Notes under the pieces: model-generated
What the model was told of the DNA's origin: nothing
Database searches by the model: none
The model's input: only the letters and a program-made list of their open reading frames with translations
Source of the DNA: Hylemonella sp.
GTDB lineage: Bacteria > Pseudomonadota > Gammaproteobacteria > Burkholderiales > Burkholderiaceae_C
Direction: 5' to 3'
Assembly: GCA_030695415.1 (NCBI GenBank)
Contig: JAUYQZ010000031.1
Location: forward strand, 1 to 33,029
DNA length: 33,029 bases
Part shown: piece after piece, positions 15,657 to 24,122 of the stretch
Position numbering within the stretch: position 1 is the first letter of the stretch
Layout of the letters: each line of letters begins with the position of its first letter
Program-made: the position numbers and the translations under genes

Positions 15657-18545
15657 CTAAAAGTAGTGGCGGTAACGGATGGAAAGGGTGGACAGGGACG
15701 CGCTGCCCGGGACGGTGCCGTCGCTGTTGAGGAACTGGATGGCCAGATGGTCCGGGCCGCGAATCGGGCCGGCGACACCCAGCGTGGTGATGTAGCCCTC
15801 ACCCACCACGCTGTTGTTGGTGAGGCAGACGTCGGCATAAGGCCGCCAGGCGCGGCTGTAGTCGTTCTGCAGGCTCAGCCCGGAGAGGTTGTCGCCCACG
15901 GCCAGGCACGCGCCCACCGTGGTGCTGTCCTGCGGGATGAAGTAGCCGACGGCGTCGATCGTGCCGGCGGTGATGCTGGTCTGCAGGTAGGCGGGCAGGC
16001 GCTGCAGGGTTTGCGGCGAGAGGCCGCCGTCGCGGCTGTAGGCCCGGTTCTGCAGGTAGAGACGGGCGCGCCAGTCCGGGTAGGTGTTGCGGAAATGGTG
16101 GCCGGCTTCGAGCTCCACGCTGGTGCCGCTGCCCAGGTAGTCGTCGTACTGGGTGTAATAGCGGCTCAGGCGCGGGGAGGCACGCAGGTAGTTGCGCTTG
16201 TCCAGGGTGTAGGTCAGCGCGCCCTGCAGGCCGCTTTCGTAGCCGGCCGCGCGCAAGGGCAGGCTGAGCTCGGAGGTGCCGCGGTGGTCCAGTTCGAGTT
16301 CGTAGGCCAGGCGGTGCATCCAGCGCCCCCTGTGCTGCAGGCTCAGACCGTTGTAGCTTGCCAGCTCGGTGCGGCGCGTGAGCACGGCCCGGGTCTCGCG
16401 CTCCCGTTCCAGCCAGCGCAACTCGGCCTTGTCGATCCGGTCAGAGCCCGGCAGCAGCGTGGCGTAATCGGCGTCGCTGCTGCTTTGGCGGACCTGCGAC
16501 CAGCCCAGGTAGAGATGCAGTTGCTGGGAGAGCACCAGCCGGGCTTCCAGCTCGCTGCCCAGACGTTCCAGCTGGCCCAGTTTGTCCTGGAAGGTGCGCA
16601 GCTGCAGGTAGTGGGCCTGTTTCGGAGCCTGTTGCCGGAAGTGTTCGTGCAGCGCCGCAGCGTCGGACTCGCGCGCCATATTGCGGAACGCCGTGTCGAT
16701 TGCCAGCGGGGTCTGGCCGGTGGCCAGCGCCAGATCGATGCGGCTGGTGGGCGGCAGCATCTGGTCCCGGCCCTGCAGCAGCTGCGCCATGCGCGGCCTG
16801 TCCTGCTGCAGCTGCGCCAGCTGGGCTTCGGCCCAGACCGGTGCGGGTCGTCGTGCCAGCGCGTAGCGCTGCAGCATCCAGTGGCGGGCGCTCTCGGGCA
16901 GCTCCCGCGTCAGTGCCCAGGCCAGCACCAGCTCGTCGCGCCCGGCGGGGGCGAGCAGCTCGGGGTCGGCGCCACGGAACTGTGCCAGCAACTGACGCAT
17001 CAGGGCCTGGCTGGGATCACCCGGCCGGTTGTTCAGCGACAGTCGCACCCAGGTCTGGAACTCGGGGCGGCGCATGAGTTCGCCCAGATCGCTGCGGCCC
17101 GCGCGCAGCGTGGCCAGTTGCTGCCAGGCCTGGCGGCGCACACGGTCGGCCATGCCGGTCAGGCCTTGCGGGTCCAGCGCGTCGGCGTAGCCGGCCAGCA
17201 GCAGCGCGTCGTCGGGCGTGCGCGCCAGCGCCATGCGGTACCAGCGCGCGGACTGGCGGGCCTGGCCCAGCACCAGTCGACCGGCGGCGTAGGCCGGCCA
17301 GTAGGCCGGTGCACCCTGGGCGCGTGGCTGGTGCTGCGCCAGGGCCTGTTCGAGTTCGCGCTGCCAGCCCGCTTCGATCAGGAACCAGAGGGTGGTGATG
17401 GTGGTGGTGTCGTCGCGCGGCGCGAGCCGCTGCGCCCGCCGCAGGTCGGCCCAGGCCAGCGTCAACTCGCGGCGACGCTGGTGGAACTGCGCGCGGCCCA
17501 GCAGGAAGGTCAGGTTCTCCTCGGCCAGGCTGCGCTGCTGCGGATCCAGGCCCGCATAGATGCGGGCCTGGGCGGCGGTTTCGCCGCGCTCCGCGTGAAT
17601 CTCCAGGGCCAGCAGCAACTGCTCCAGCTGGCCGAAGCGGTGCCAGGCCAGCAAGGCCAGTTCGGCGGCGCGCTGCGGCTGCTGCTGGCGGGTCAGGAAG
17701 ATCAGCCGGCTCCAGTCACCGAGCTCAGCGCCCGGCGCATCGACCGAGCGGGCATAGGCCTGCTGCGACACTGCGTAGTCCCGGGTCTCCCAGGCCACCT
17801 GGCCCAGCAGGCGCCAGAAATCGAGCTCCTGGTCGGGAACGCGGTGCATGTGCTGGCGCATCAGGGCCACCGCCTCGTCGAGCTGGTCGCGCCGCAGCCG
17901 GATGAACACGGCCTGCACCAGGGTCTCCGGGTCCAGCGGCTCCAGCTGCAGGCGCTCGGTGTACAGCGCCAGCGCGCGGTCTTCATCGCCGCCATGTGCG
18001 GCAAGACGGGCGGCCAGGTCCAGCAGCAGGGGCAACTGGCGCTGGCGGTACTGCGCCTCGAAGAAGCGCGAGCCGCGCTGGGGCTCGGAAGAGGTCTCGA
18101 ACAGCCAGAAAATGTCGTTCCACTGCTGGGCGCTGAGCGGGCCCTGCTCGGCCAGGTAGAGCCAGGCCGGCAGGGCGCTGGTCGGGTCGTCCAGCGCGGG
18201 TGCCAGGCGCAGCAGCGCGACCAGGGTGTCCGGCGAGCGGTCACCCATGGCAAACAGGGCGCGCCACTGCTCGGCGGCGATGTCGGTGCGCGCCAGCCAT
18301 TCGGCCACCTGGGCGAGCCGCCGGCGCCAGTCGCGATCGGCGGGCCGTTCACGCACCGCCTGGCGCGCCACACGCAGGGCCGGCTCAAGCTGGGCGTTGC
18401 CCAGAAAGACGTCGTAGGCGAGCCTGAAATCGTCGGCCTGGAAGCGGCGCAAGGGGGCCTCCGGCTCGGCGGGTGGCCCAGGCGCGTCCTGCGCCTGGGC
18501 CAGGCTGGCACACAGGCCCAGCAGCAGTGTGCAGGCGAGTTTCAC
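15657..18545 (-). CDS. pelB: PelB C-terminal protein: TPR repeats and outer-membrane barrel
   Basis: The 962-residue protein has its own signal peptide (MKLACTLLLGLCASLAQA, AxA-type cleavage). Several hundred residues of helical TPR-like repeats follow (to about 600), then a beta-rich C-terminal region with alternating aromatic residues ending in ...SIRYRHYF, as in outer-membrane porins. It corresponds to the second TPR block and 16-stranded barrel of P. aeruginosa PelB, which exports Pel. In that species PelB is one chain of about 1193 residues. Here the N-terminal part is a separate gene, and the two overlap by GTGA with a GTG start at 18545. The independent signal peptide argues for a genuine two-protein arrangement rather than a frameshift. 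Confidence 0.9.
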   Translation of the reverse strand: MKLACTLLLGLCASLAQAQDAPGPPAEPEAPLRRFQADDFRLAYDVFLGNAQLEPALRVARQAVRERPADRDWRRRLAQVAEWLARTDIAAEQWRALFAMGDRSPDTLVALLRLAPALDDPTSALPAWLYLAEQGPLSAQQWNDIFWLFETSSEPQRGSRFFEAQYRQRQLPLLLDLAARLAAHGGDEDRALALYTERLQLEPLDPETLVQAVFIRLRRDQLDEAVALMRQHMHRVPDQELDFWRLLGQVAWETRDYAVSQQAYARSVDAPGAELGDWSRLIFLTRQQQPQRAAELALLAWHRFGQLEQLLLALEIHAERGETAAQARIYAGLDPQQRSLAEENLTFLLGRAQFHQRRRELTLAWADLRRAQRLAPRDDTTTITTLWFLIEAGWQRELEQALAQHQPRAQGAPAYWPAYAAGRLVLGQARQSARWYRMALARTPDDALLLAGYADALDPQGLTGMADRVRRQAWQQLATLRAGRSDLGELMRRPEFQTWVRLSLNNRPGDPSQALMRQLLAQFRGADPELLAPAGRDELVLAWALTRELPESARHWMLQRYALARRPAPVWAEAQLAQLQQDRPRMAQLLQGRDQMLPPTSRIDLALATGQTPLAIDTAFRNMARESDAAALHEHFRQQAPKQAHYLQLRTFQDKLGQLERLGSELEARLVLSQQLHLYLGWSQVRQSSSDADYATLLPGSDRIDKAELRWLERERETRAVLTRRTELASYNGLSLQHRGRWMHRLAYELELDHRGTSELSLPLRAAGYESGLQGALTYTLDKRNYLRASPRLSRYYTQYDDYLGSGTSVELEAGHHFRNTYPDWRARLYLQNRAYSRDGGLSPQTLQRLPAYLQTSITAGTIDAVGYFIPQDSTTVGACLAVGDNLSGLSLQNDYSRAWRPYADVCLTNNSVVGEGYITTLGVAGPIRGPDHLAIQFLNSDGTVPGSASLSTLSIRYRHYF

Positions 18546-19435
18546 GGCGCCTTCCTCTCACCACCGGGCAGGTGGAAGACCAGTTGGCGGGCGTAACGCG
18601 CGGCCAGCGGCGGGTCGCCAGCCGCCAGCGCCAGCCGCACCAGGTAGCGCAGCGTGGCCAGATCGGTCTCCAGGTTGCCCAGATGCGCTTGCGCGGCCTG
18701 CAGTGCCTGCGGGTACAGACCGCCGGCGGTCAGGGCGTTGATGCCGAGCTGGTAGCGGCGGCGCGCCTGGACCAGCTCGGTGCTGCGCGCGCGGGCCAGC
18801 AGGAAATAGTGGGACGCCCAGGCGTACTCCTGGCGGCTCATGGCTTCGTGGGCCAGCTGTTCGAGGTCGGCCAGGGTCAGCGCCGAGGCATGGCGCTTGA
18901 GCATCTGTGCGCCGAGTTCCGACAGGTTCAGGCGGTAGGCGAGCGCGGCGTAGCTGTGCGCCAGCGCCTCGGGCAGCGGGTCGTTCATCGCCTGGCGCAT
19001 CACCTCGGCCAGACGCTCGCGCAGGCGGGCCAGCTCGGCCGCGGCGGGGCGGGCGCGCAGCTGTCGCTCATAGGCCAGGACCAGCAGCTCGTGCGCGATC
19101 GCACGCCGGCGCGGGTCCTCGCTGCGGCTGTGGAGCCGCACCAGCGTCTCCAGCTCGCGCGCATCCATGCTGGCGGCGCGGTGGCGGGCCAGCAGCAGGG
19201 CAGCGTCGGCGTTGCGGGTGTCGGCACGGTACAGATTGCGGACGTAGGACAGCGACAGCTCGTCGAGTTCGACCTGGTCGTAGAGGCGCTGGAGCAGCAC
19301 CTTTTTCGGGAACACCAGGGTGTACAGCGTGAGCATCACCAGCACCACCAGCAGCAGTTGCCAGGCGCTCGCCAGTCGTTGACGGGGGATCTCCCCGTCA
19401 GCGCTGGCATATCGCTTCGAGCGGTCGGGCAGCAT
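18542..19435 (-). CDS. PelB N-terminal protein: membrane-anchored TPR scaffold
   Basis: This 297-residue protein has one membrane helix near the N-terminus (WQLLLVVLVMLTLYTLV, about 26-42) and then TPR-like helical repeats, such as the block around 200-270. It sits exactly where the N-terminal third of PelB is expected, between pelA and the PelB barrel gene. P. aeruginosa PelB also begins with a membrane segment followed by TPRs that contact PelA. Its TGA overlaps the GTG start of the next gene. The ATG at 19435 gives a 38-base overlap with the end of pelA. Identification as the detached PelB N-terminus rests on topology and synteny rather than strong motif similarity. Confidence 0.78.
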   Translation of the reverse strand: MLPDRSKRYASADGEIPRQRLASAWQLLLVVLVMLTLYTLVFPKKVLLQRLYDQVELDELSLSYVRNLYRADTRNADAALLLARHRAASMDARELETLVRLHSRSEDPRRRAIAHELLVLAYERQLRARPAAAELARLRERLAEVMRQAMNDPLPEALAHSYAALAYRLNLSELGAQMLKRHASALTLADLEQLAHEAMSRQEYAWASHYFLLARARSTELVQARRRYQLGINALTAGGLYPQALQAAQAHLGNLETDLATLRYLVRLALAAGDPPLAARYARQLVFHLPGGERKAP

Positions 19436-22190
19436 GGGTGGCCGGCAGGGTGTAGTGGAAGGTGTTGGCCTGGCGTCGCACGGCCTGCAGTTCGCGGCCG
19501 GCCACGCTCACGCGGCAGGCCCCGGCATCGGCCAGGCTGAATTCCAGCGGGACTTCGCCCTCCAGCGTCCAGCGCTGGCGCTCGCCCTGCCGTTCGTAGG
19601 CCGTGATGCGCGCATTGGCCGACTCCAGTCGCGGCGCGGGGGCGCCGGTCGAGGTGAGCACGAGTTCGGCGGCGTCTGCGCCCAGATGCACATAGCTGCC
19701 CTCGCGGCCCGCGCGGTAACCGGCCACCGCCTGGCTGCGTGCCAGATCGGGCGCGCCGAGTTGGGCGGGCAGCCGCAGGGTGCGCAGTGGGCCGGCACCG
19801 CGCACGCGCCAGCCGGTGCGGGTGCGGGCGACCACGAAGCGCTGGAAGTCGAGCACCTTGCGGGCGTAGTCGCCGGCGTGCACCGGGGTGATGTCCTGGC
19901 GCAGCGCGTAGGCCATGATGCGGTCGAAGGACTGCATGCCCGCCCGCTTGGTCAGCAGGTAGGTGTGGAAGTAGATGTTGATGGGCTTGAGCCGGCGTGG
20001 CTCCTCGGTGAATTCGAAGGTCTCGATCACGCGTTCGAAGCCGTAGTAGGGGCCACGCCAGTTGTTGGTGTAGACGTTCTCGTTCTGGTTCGGGGCGAAG
20101 ACCTGGTAATGCGGCCCCCGTGCCAGCCCCATGCCCTCCACCTGCGTGAGGGTCGGCTGCGCGCGGGTGGCGGTGGTGTCGCCGCCGTTCATGTTCAGCA
20201 GGCCGGCGCCGTAGGCCATGCCCACGGCCTCGCTGCCCGGGATGCAGTCGCCGGTCCACAGGAACATCGCGACCTTCTTGCCCGGGGGGGCCAGCCGGGT
20301 CTCGATGTACTTCACCGAGCCCACGATTTCCCGCTCCAGGCTGAAGGTGTAGCCGGGCAGGTTCAGGTTGTAGGCTTCTTCGCCGCTCTTTGGCTTTTTC
20401 CCGGCGGCCAGCCGGCCCCACTTGAAGGGGTGCGAGTAGCTGTGGGTGGCGATGGCCACATGTGGCGCACGGAAGATGTCGCGCGCCGCCTTTTCCGCCA
20501 GCGCGGACAGCTCGGGGTACAGCCCCTGCGGCGAGGTCTCGGCCTCGATCACGGAGATCGTCATCGGGATGGGGTAGCGCTGGACCACCCGGTCGCGCAG
20601 CAGCTCGCCGGCCAGAGGATTGCCCGGCAGTTCAGCGCGGCTGACAAAGCCGTCGCCGTCCATGTGGACCAGCAGCATGCGACGGCCGCTCTCGGTCGTG
20701 ACGTCGGGCACCGGCATGGCGGGCAGCTGCAGGCCCTGCTGGAAGAACTCGAAGGGATTGATGACCCAGCGGTTGCCGACCTGGGTTCCCGGCAGGGTGA
20801 CCGTGACGTAGGGATACAGCGCATACCCGCCCCAGGGGGTGAGGGCTGCCGCCACCTGGCGCAGCTCACCGCGGCGCAGGGTCAGCAGGGGGGTGCCGCG
20901 CCCGGGGGCGAGCGGGAAGAAACCGTCGGCCGAGGGCCGGGGCCGGGTCTCGAAGCCCAGCATGGCGTGCTGTTGTTCGATCTGGATGGGGGCGGCGCTG
21001 CGCACCGCGTTCTCCTGTTTCAGCTCGAGCGTGCGGGCCAGTGAGGAGTCGAGCAGGAACTCGAGCTGGTTGAGCACGAGCAGGGGCACCGCGTCGGCCA
21101 CCTGGCGCGACAGCCAGGCCAGCAGCTGCTCGCGCGCGTTCGAATCGGGCGCGCGCTCCAGCCACAGCACGATGCCTGCGTAGCGACCCGCCAGCCGCAG
21201 CTCGGGCAGGTGGGCGGTATCGACAAAGTCGGGTACGTAGCCCAGGTGCTGCAGGGGCAGGGAGCCATGCACCACGGGACCGATCTCGCGCTGCTCGTAC
21301 TCGCTGGCCACGGGGCTGTGCACCACCAGCACCCGCCGCGGCATGACCTCGACGCTGCTCACGCCCAGGGTGTCGAGCTCGGGGCTGGCCACCCAGGGGA
21401 TGAAGCCCAGGCCCTCAATGCGGCGGGCTGTCTCGCGCGCGAGCGCGCGCTCGGCGGGCGGCACGTAGTCGATGGCGATGACGGGCAGGCGGTAGTTTTT
21501 CTGCACCTCCTGCAGGCGGGCCAGCAGCCAGGCGCGGTCGGCCTCGGGGACGAGGCCATAGCGCTTGCTGCCGGCTTCGTAGCGCTGGAACAGCGATTCG
21601 GCGGCCACGGCATCGACCCAGCGGTGGGTCTGGGGCAGGATCTCGAAGCCCCGGTTGAAGATCAGCCGGATCGAGGGGTAACGGCGCGCGAGCTCATGGA
21701 CCACCGCCACCATGCCGGCTTCCTGCGCCGCGCGCTCCTGCGGCGTGTGCGCAAAGCGGTGGTAGGCGTCCAGGGTGTCGACGAAGAAGGTGCGCAGGCC
21801 GCGCTGCCAGAGCGGATCGATCACCTGCTCGGCGAAGAAGGCCGGCCATTGCGGATCGGTCTGGTCGATCAGCTGGCTGCCCCAGTCCTTGTTTTCGCCG
21901 CGCAACCAGGCCGCCGGCAGGAGCCGCGCGTAGGGCAGCGAGGGCTGGACTTCGCCCAGCGACACATAGGCGGCCAGACGTGTTCGGCCCAGGTCAGGAG
22001 CCGGTCCGGCGGGCAGGTAGGCGGGCTCGACGACCGCGAGGTCGAAGGCCTTCAGCTCGTCCCACGGCACTTGGGCGCCATAGTAGAAGGCTGCCGATGC
22101 GAAGGATGCAGGGGGGGCGGAATGGGTCTGTGAAAGTGAAGAAAGTGGGACGAGAGAAATCAGCAGGCAGAGCAGATAACGTATTGGCAT
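19398..22190 (-). CDS. pelA: PelA, Pel hydrolase and deacetylase
   Basis: The 930-residue periplasmic protein (P. aeruginosa PelA is 948) has a signal peptide (residues 1 to about 20), an N-terminal GH166 glycoside hydrolase domain and a CE4-like polysaccharide deacetylase domain. In the hydrolase, Asp138 (FFVDTLDAY) and Glu198 (VAAESLF) match the catalytic region containing P. aeruginosa Glu218. In the deacetylase, Asp511 and Asp513 (HMDGDGF) and His583/His587 (THSYSH) correspond at a constant offset of 17 to Asp528, Asp530, His600 and His604. Both activities should be intact: partial deacetylation makes Pel cationic, and the hydrolase trims it. The ATG at 22190 follows a TTG at 22193; the ribosome site is weak. 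This is the first gene of the operon, preceded by a 230-base gap with its own terminator. Confidence 0.96.
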   Translation of the reverse strand: MPIRYLLCLLISLVPLSSLSQTHSAPPASFASAAFYYGAQVPWDELKAFDLAVVEPAYLPAGPAPDLGRTRLAAYVSLGEVQPSLPYARLLPAAWLRGENKDWGSQLIDQTDPQWPAFFAEQVIDPLWQRGLRTFFVDTLDAYHRFAHTPQERAAQEAGMVAVVHELARRYPSIRLIFNRGFEILPQTHRWVDAVAAESLFQRYEAGSKRYGLVPEADRAWLLARLQEVQKNYRLPVIAIDYVPPAERALARETARRIEGLGFIPWVASPELDTLGVSSVEVMPRRVLVVHSPVASEYEQREIGPVVHGSLPLQHLGYVPDFVDTAHLPELRLAGRYAGIVLWLERAPDSNAREQLLAWLSRQVADAVPLLVLNQLEFLLDSSLARTLELKQENAVRSAAPIQIEQQHAMLGFETRPRPSADGFFPLAPGRGTPLLTLRRGELRQVAAALTPWGGYALYPYVTVTLPGTQVGNRWVINPFEFFQQGLQLPAMPVPDVTTESGRRMLLVHMDGDGFVSRAELPGNPLAGELLRDRVVQRYPIPMTISVIEAETSPQGLYPELSALAEKAARDIFRAPHVAIATHSYSHPFKWGRLAAGKKPKSGEEAYNLNLPGYTFSLEREIVGSVKYIETRLAPPGKKVAMFLWTGDCIPGSEAVGMAYGAGLLNMNGGDTTATRAQPTLTQVEGMGLARGPHYQVFAPNQNENVYTNNWRGPYYGFERVIETFEFTEEPRRLKPINIYFHTYLLTKRAGMQSFDRIMAYALRQDITPVHAGDYARKVLDFQRFVVARTRTGWRVRGAGPLRTLRLPAQLGAPDLARSQAVAGYRAGREGSYVHLGADAAELVLTSTGAPAPRLESANARITAYERQGERQRWTLEGEVPLEFSLADAGACRVSVAGRELQAVRRQANTFHYTLPATHAARPLEAICQR

Positions 22191-22359
22191 CAAAGATGCG
22201 CAGGCCCACAGCTGCTACACAGCGGGGCCCGACGACTGTAGTTTTAGGAATTCGCCAGCGTCTCCATGGCATTTGTAAGTATACGTTTCATTGCTCAATA
22301 CCCGGCCGTGCATAGTTCACGCTTTTGGCGATAAGAGCGTTGATTTTGTTGAGGAAAAC

Positions 22360-22378
22360 CGGCCCGGGCGGTGGGCCG
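22360..22378 (-). terminator. Intrinsic terminator after the galE-type gene
   Basis: Arms CGGCCC (22360-22365) and GGGCCG (22373-22378) enclose a 7-base loop. Read on the minus strand the stem is followed by TTTTCC, a short U-tract. It lies 44 bases past the epimerase stop and 170 bases before pelA, so pelA probably uses its own promoter in 22191-22350. No c-di-GMP riboswitch fold or clear -35/-10 pair was recognised there. The plus-strand reading also has a short T-run, so it could work both ways. Confidence 0.6.
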
Positions 22379-22421
22379 TTTCCATCGATTCCGGAGGGGT
22401 ATCGCCGGGCCCGGCGCGACC

Positions 22422-23441
22422 TCAACCCTGCGCCGGGCGGTAGCCGAGAGGGTTGCCTTGTTGCCAGCGCCAGCTGTCGGCGCACATGGCGTCGAGCCCG
22501 TGTTGGGGACGCCAGCCGAGCAGCTGGATGGCGCGCTCGGGCGAGGCGTAGGAAGCCGCGATGTCGCCGGCGCGGCGTGCCGCAAAGCTGTAGGGCACGG
22601 TCTGCCCGCTGGCTTTCTCGAAGGCCCGCACCAACTCCAGCACGCTGTAGCCCTGGCCGGTGCCGAGATTGATGGCCGTGCAACCGGCTGCCTTCTCGAG
22701 ATGGGCGAGTGTCCTGACGTGGCCGAGGGCCAGGTCGACCACGTGGATGAAGTCGCGCACCCCGGTGCCATCGGGCGTCGGGTAGTCCTGGCCCCAGATC
22801 TGCAGACGCTCCCGCTGCCCGGCGGCCACCTGACTCACATAGGGCATCAGGTTGTTCGGGATGCCCTGGGGGTCCTCGCCGATCAGTCCGCTCGGGTGGG
22901 CACCGATGGGATTGAAGTAACGCAGGATGCCGATGTGCCAGGCGGGATCGCTGCGGTACAGGTCACGCAGGATGTCCTCGATCATCAGCTTGGTCCGCCC
23001 GTAGGGATTGGTCGCCGACAGGGGGTGGTCCTCGGTGATGGGCAAGTGCAGCGGGTCGCCGTAGACGGTGGCCGAGGAACTGAAGACCAGCTTGTTCACA
23101 TGGCACGCGCCCATGGCGTGCAGCAGGCTCAGCGTGCCGAGCACGTTGTTGTCGTAATAGCGCAGGGGTTGCTCGACGGACTCGCCCACCGCCTTCAGGC
23201 CGGCGAAGTGGATGACCGCGCTGGCGCCGGACTGGCGCAGGGCATCGGTGAGCGCCTGCGGGTGGCGGATATCACCTTCGACCAGACGCACCGCGCGGCC
23301 GGTGATGCGTTCCACACGGCGCAGGGACTCCGGGCTGCTGTTGGAGAAATTGTCGTAGACCGTGACCTCATGGCCGGCCTGCAGCAGCTCAACACAGGTG
23401 TGGCTGCCGATATAGCCAGCACCTCCGGTAACGAAAATCAT
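22422..23441 (-). CDS. galE: UDP-hexose / UDP-N-acetylhexosamine 4-epimerase (GalE/PelX-like)
   Basis: This 339-residue extended SDR has the NAD motif GGAGYIG (6-12), Ser122 in the FSSSATVYG motif and the YxxxK pair Tyr147/Lys151, two positions off E. coli GalE (S124, Y149, K153). Ser297, in GDIAASYASP, aligns with E. coli Tyr299 and human Cys307. A small residue here allows N-acetylated substrates, so the enzyme probably interconverts UDP-GlcNAc and UDP-GalNAc as well as UDP-Glc/UDP-Gal. Its position beside pelA matches PelX, the UDP-GlcNAc epimerase linked to some pseudomonad pel clusters. The ATG at 23441 starts right at the Rossmann fold; a longer frame upstream lacks similarity. Specificity is inferred. 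Confidence 0.93.
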   Translation of the reverse strand: MIFVTGGAGYIGSHTCVELLQAGHEVTVYDNFSNSSPESLRRVERITGRAVRLVEGDIRHPQALTDALRQSGASAVIHFAGLKAVGESVEQPLRYYDNNVLGTLSLLHAMGACHVNKLVFSSSATVYGDPLHLPITEDHPLSATNPYGRTKLMIEDILRDLYRSDPAWHIGILRYFNPIGAHPSGLIGEDPQGIPNNLMPYVSQVAAGQRERLQIWGQDYPTPDGTGVRDFIHVVDLALGHVRTLAHLEKAAGCTAINLGTGQGYSVLELVRAFEKASGQTVPYSFAARRAGDIAASYASPERAIQLLGWRPQHGLDAMCADSWRWQQGNPLGYRPAQG

Positions 23442-23511
23442 CTGCGGACATCCATGATGGGTAGGGACGACCGATTCTAGGTCGGGGCCGCAAGACGGTG
23501 CGTGACTTACC

Positions 23512-24090
23512 TCACGAACTTCGCTGTTTCGGCACGCGGCCCAGCAGATAGAACTCCGGGTTGGGTTGCATATTGCTGAACGAGGCCATGCGGTTGGACA
23601 GGCCGAAGAAGGCCGTGATGGCGGCAATGTCCCAGGCGTCCTCGTCGCTGAAGCCGTGCGCGTGCAGGGCGTCGAAGTCTTCCTCGCCGATCTCGTGCGA
23701 GCGCTGGCAGACCTTCATGGCGAAGTCCAGCATGGCGCGCTGGCGTGGCGTGATGTCGGCCTTGCGGTAGTTCACCGCGACCTGGTCGGCCACCAGGGGC
23801 TTCTTCTCGTAGATGCGCAGGATGGCGCCGTGTGCCACCACGCAGTACAGGCACTGGTTGGCCGCGCTGGTGGTGGTGACGATCATCTCGCGGTCCCCCT
23901 TGCTGAGCCCCGAGTCTTCCTTGAGCATGAGCGCGTCGTGGTAGGCGAAGAAGGCGCGCCATTCGGCCGGGCGGCGCGCCAGAGCGAGGAAGACGTTGGG
24001 GATGAAACCGGATTTTTCCTGAACCTCGAGGATCCGGGCGCGGATGTCCTCGGGCAGGTCCTTGAGTTCGGGGTGGGGGTAGCGGCTCAT
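23512..24090 (-). CDS. Peroxidase-related protein, AhpD/CMD-like
   Basis: The 192-residue protein belongs to the carboxymuconolactone decarboxylase/AhpD superfamily. The redox motif C-L-Y-C-V-V-A-H-G gives Cys80, Cys83 and His87, the C-x-x-C-x-x-x-H pattern of alkylhydroperoxidase-like proteins. The N-terminal PHPELKDLPEDIRARI and the overall length fit the uncharacterised peroxidase-related subgroup. A cytoplasmic thiol-peroxide role is likely but unproven. The ATG at 24090 follows the NAD(P)-binding gene by 32 bases on the same strand, and the epimerase gene follows 70 bases later, so it may be part of a four-gene transcript beginning with the luxR gene. Confidence 0.88.
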   Translation of the reverse strand: MSRYPHPELKDLPEDIRARILEVQEKSGFIPNVFLALARRPAEWRAFFAYHDALMLKEDSGLSKGDREMIVTTTSAANQCLYCVVAHGAILRIYEKKPLVADQVAVNYRKADITPRQRAMLDFAMKVCQRSHEIGEEDFDALHAHGFSDEDAWDIAAITAFFGLSNRMASFSNMQPNPEFYLLGRVPKQRSS

Positions 24091-24122
24091 GGGGTTGGTC
24101 TCGCGTAATGGTCGGCGGATTA

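Noticed and set aside
15156..18596. 1146-codon plus-strand frame opposite the PelB barrel gene
   Set aside because: It is antisense to a gene with signal peptide, TPRs and barrel; the composition is typical of a GC-driven shadow.
12684..19435. Possible frameshifts in the pel operon suggested by overlapping frames
   Set aside because: Each overlap (pelF/pelG, pelE/pelF, pelA/pelB-N, pelB-N/pelB-C) resolves into an intact protein with a sensible start and family-typical length.
22194..22359. c-di-GMP riboswitch or FleQ-type site upstream of pelA
   Set aside because: No GEMM-like fold or FleQ consensus could be recognised; only a short GTATAC palindrome is present.
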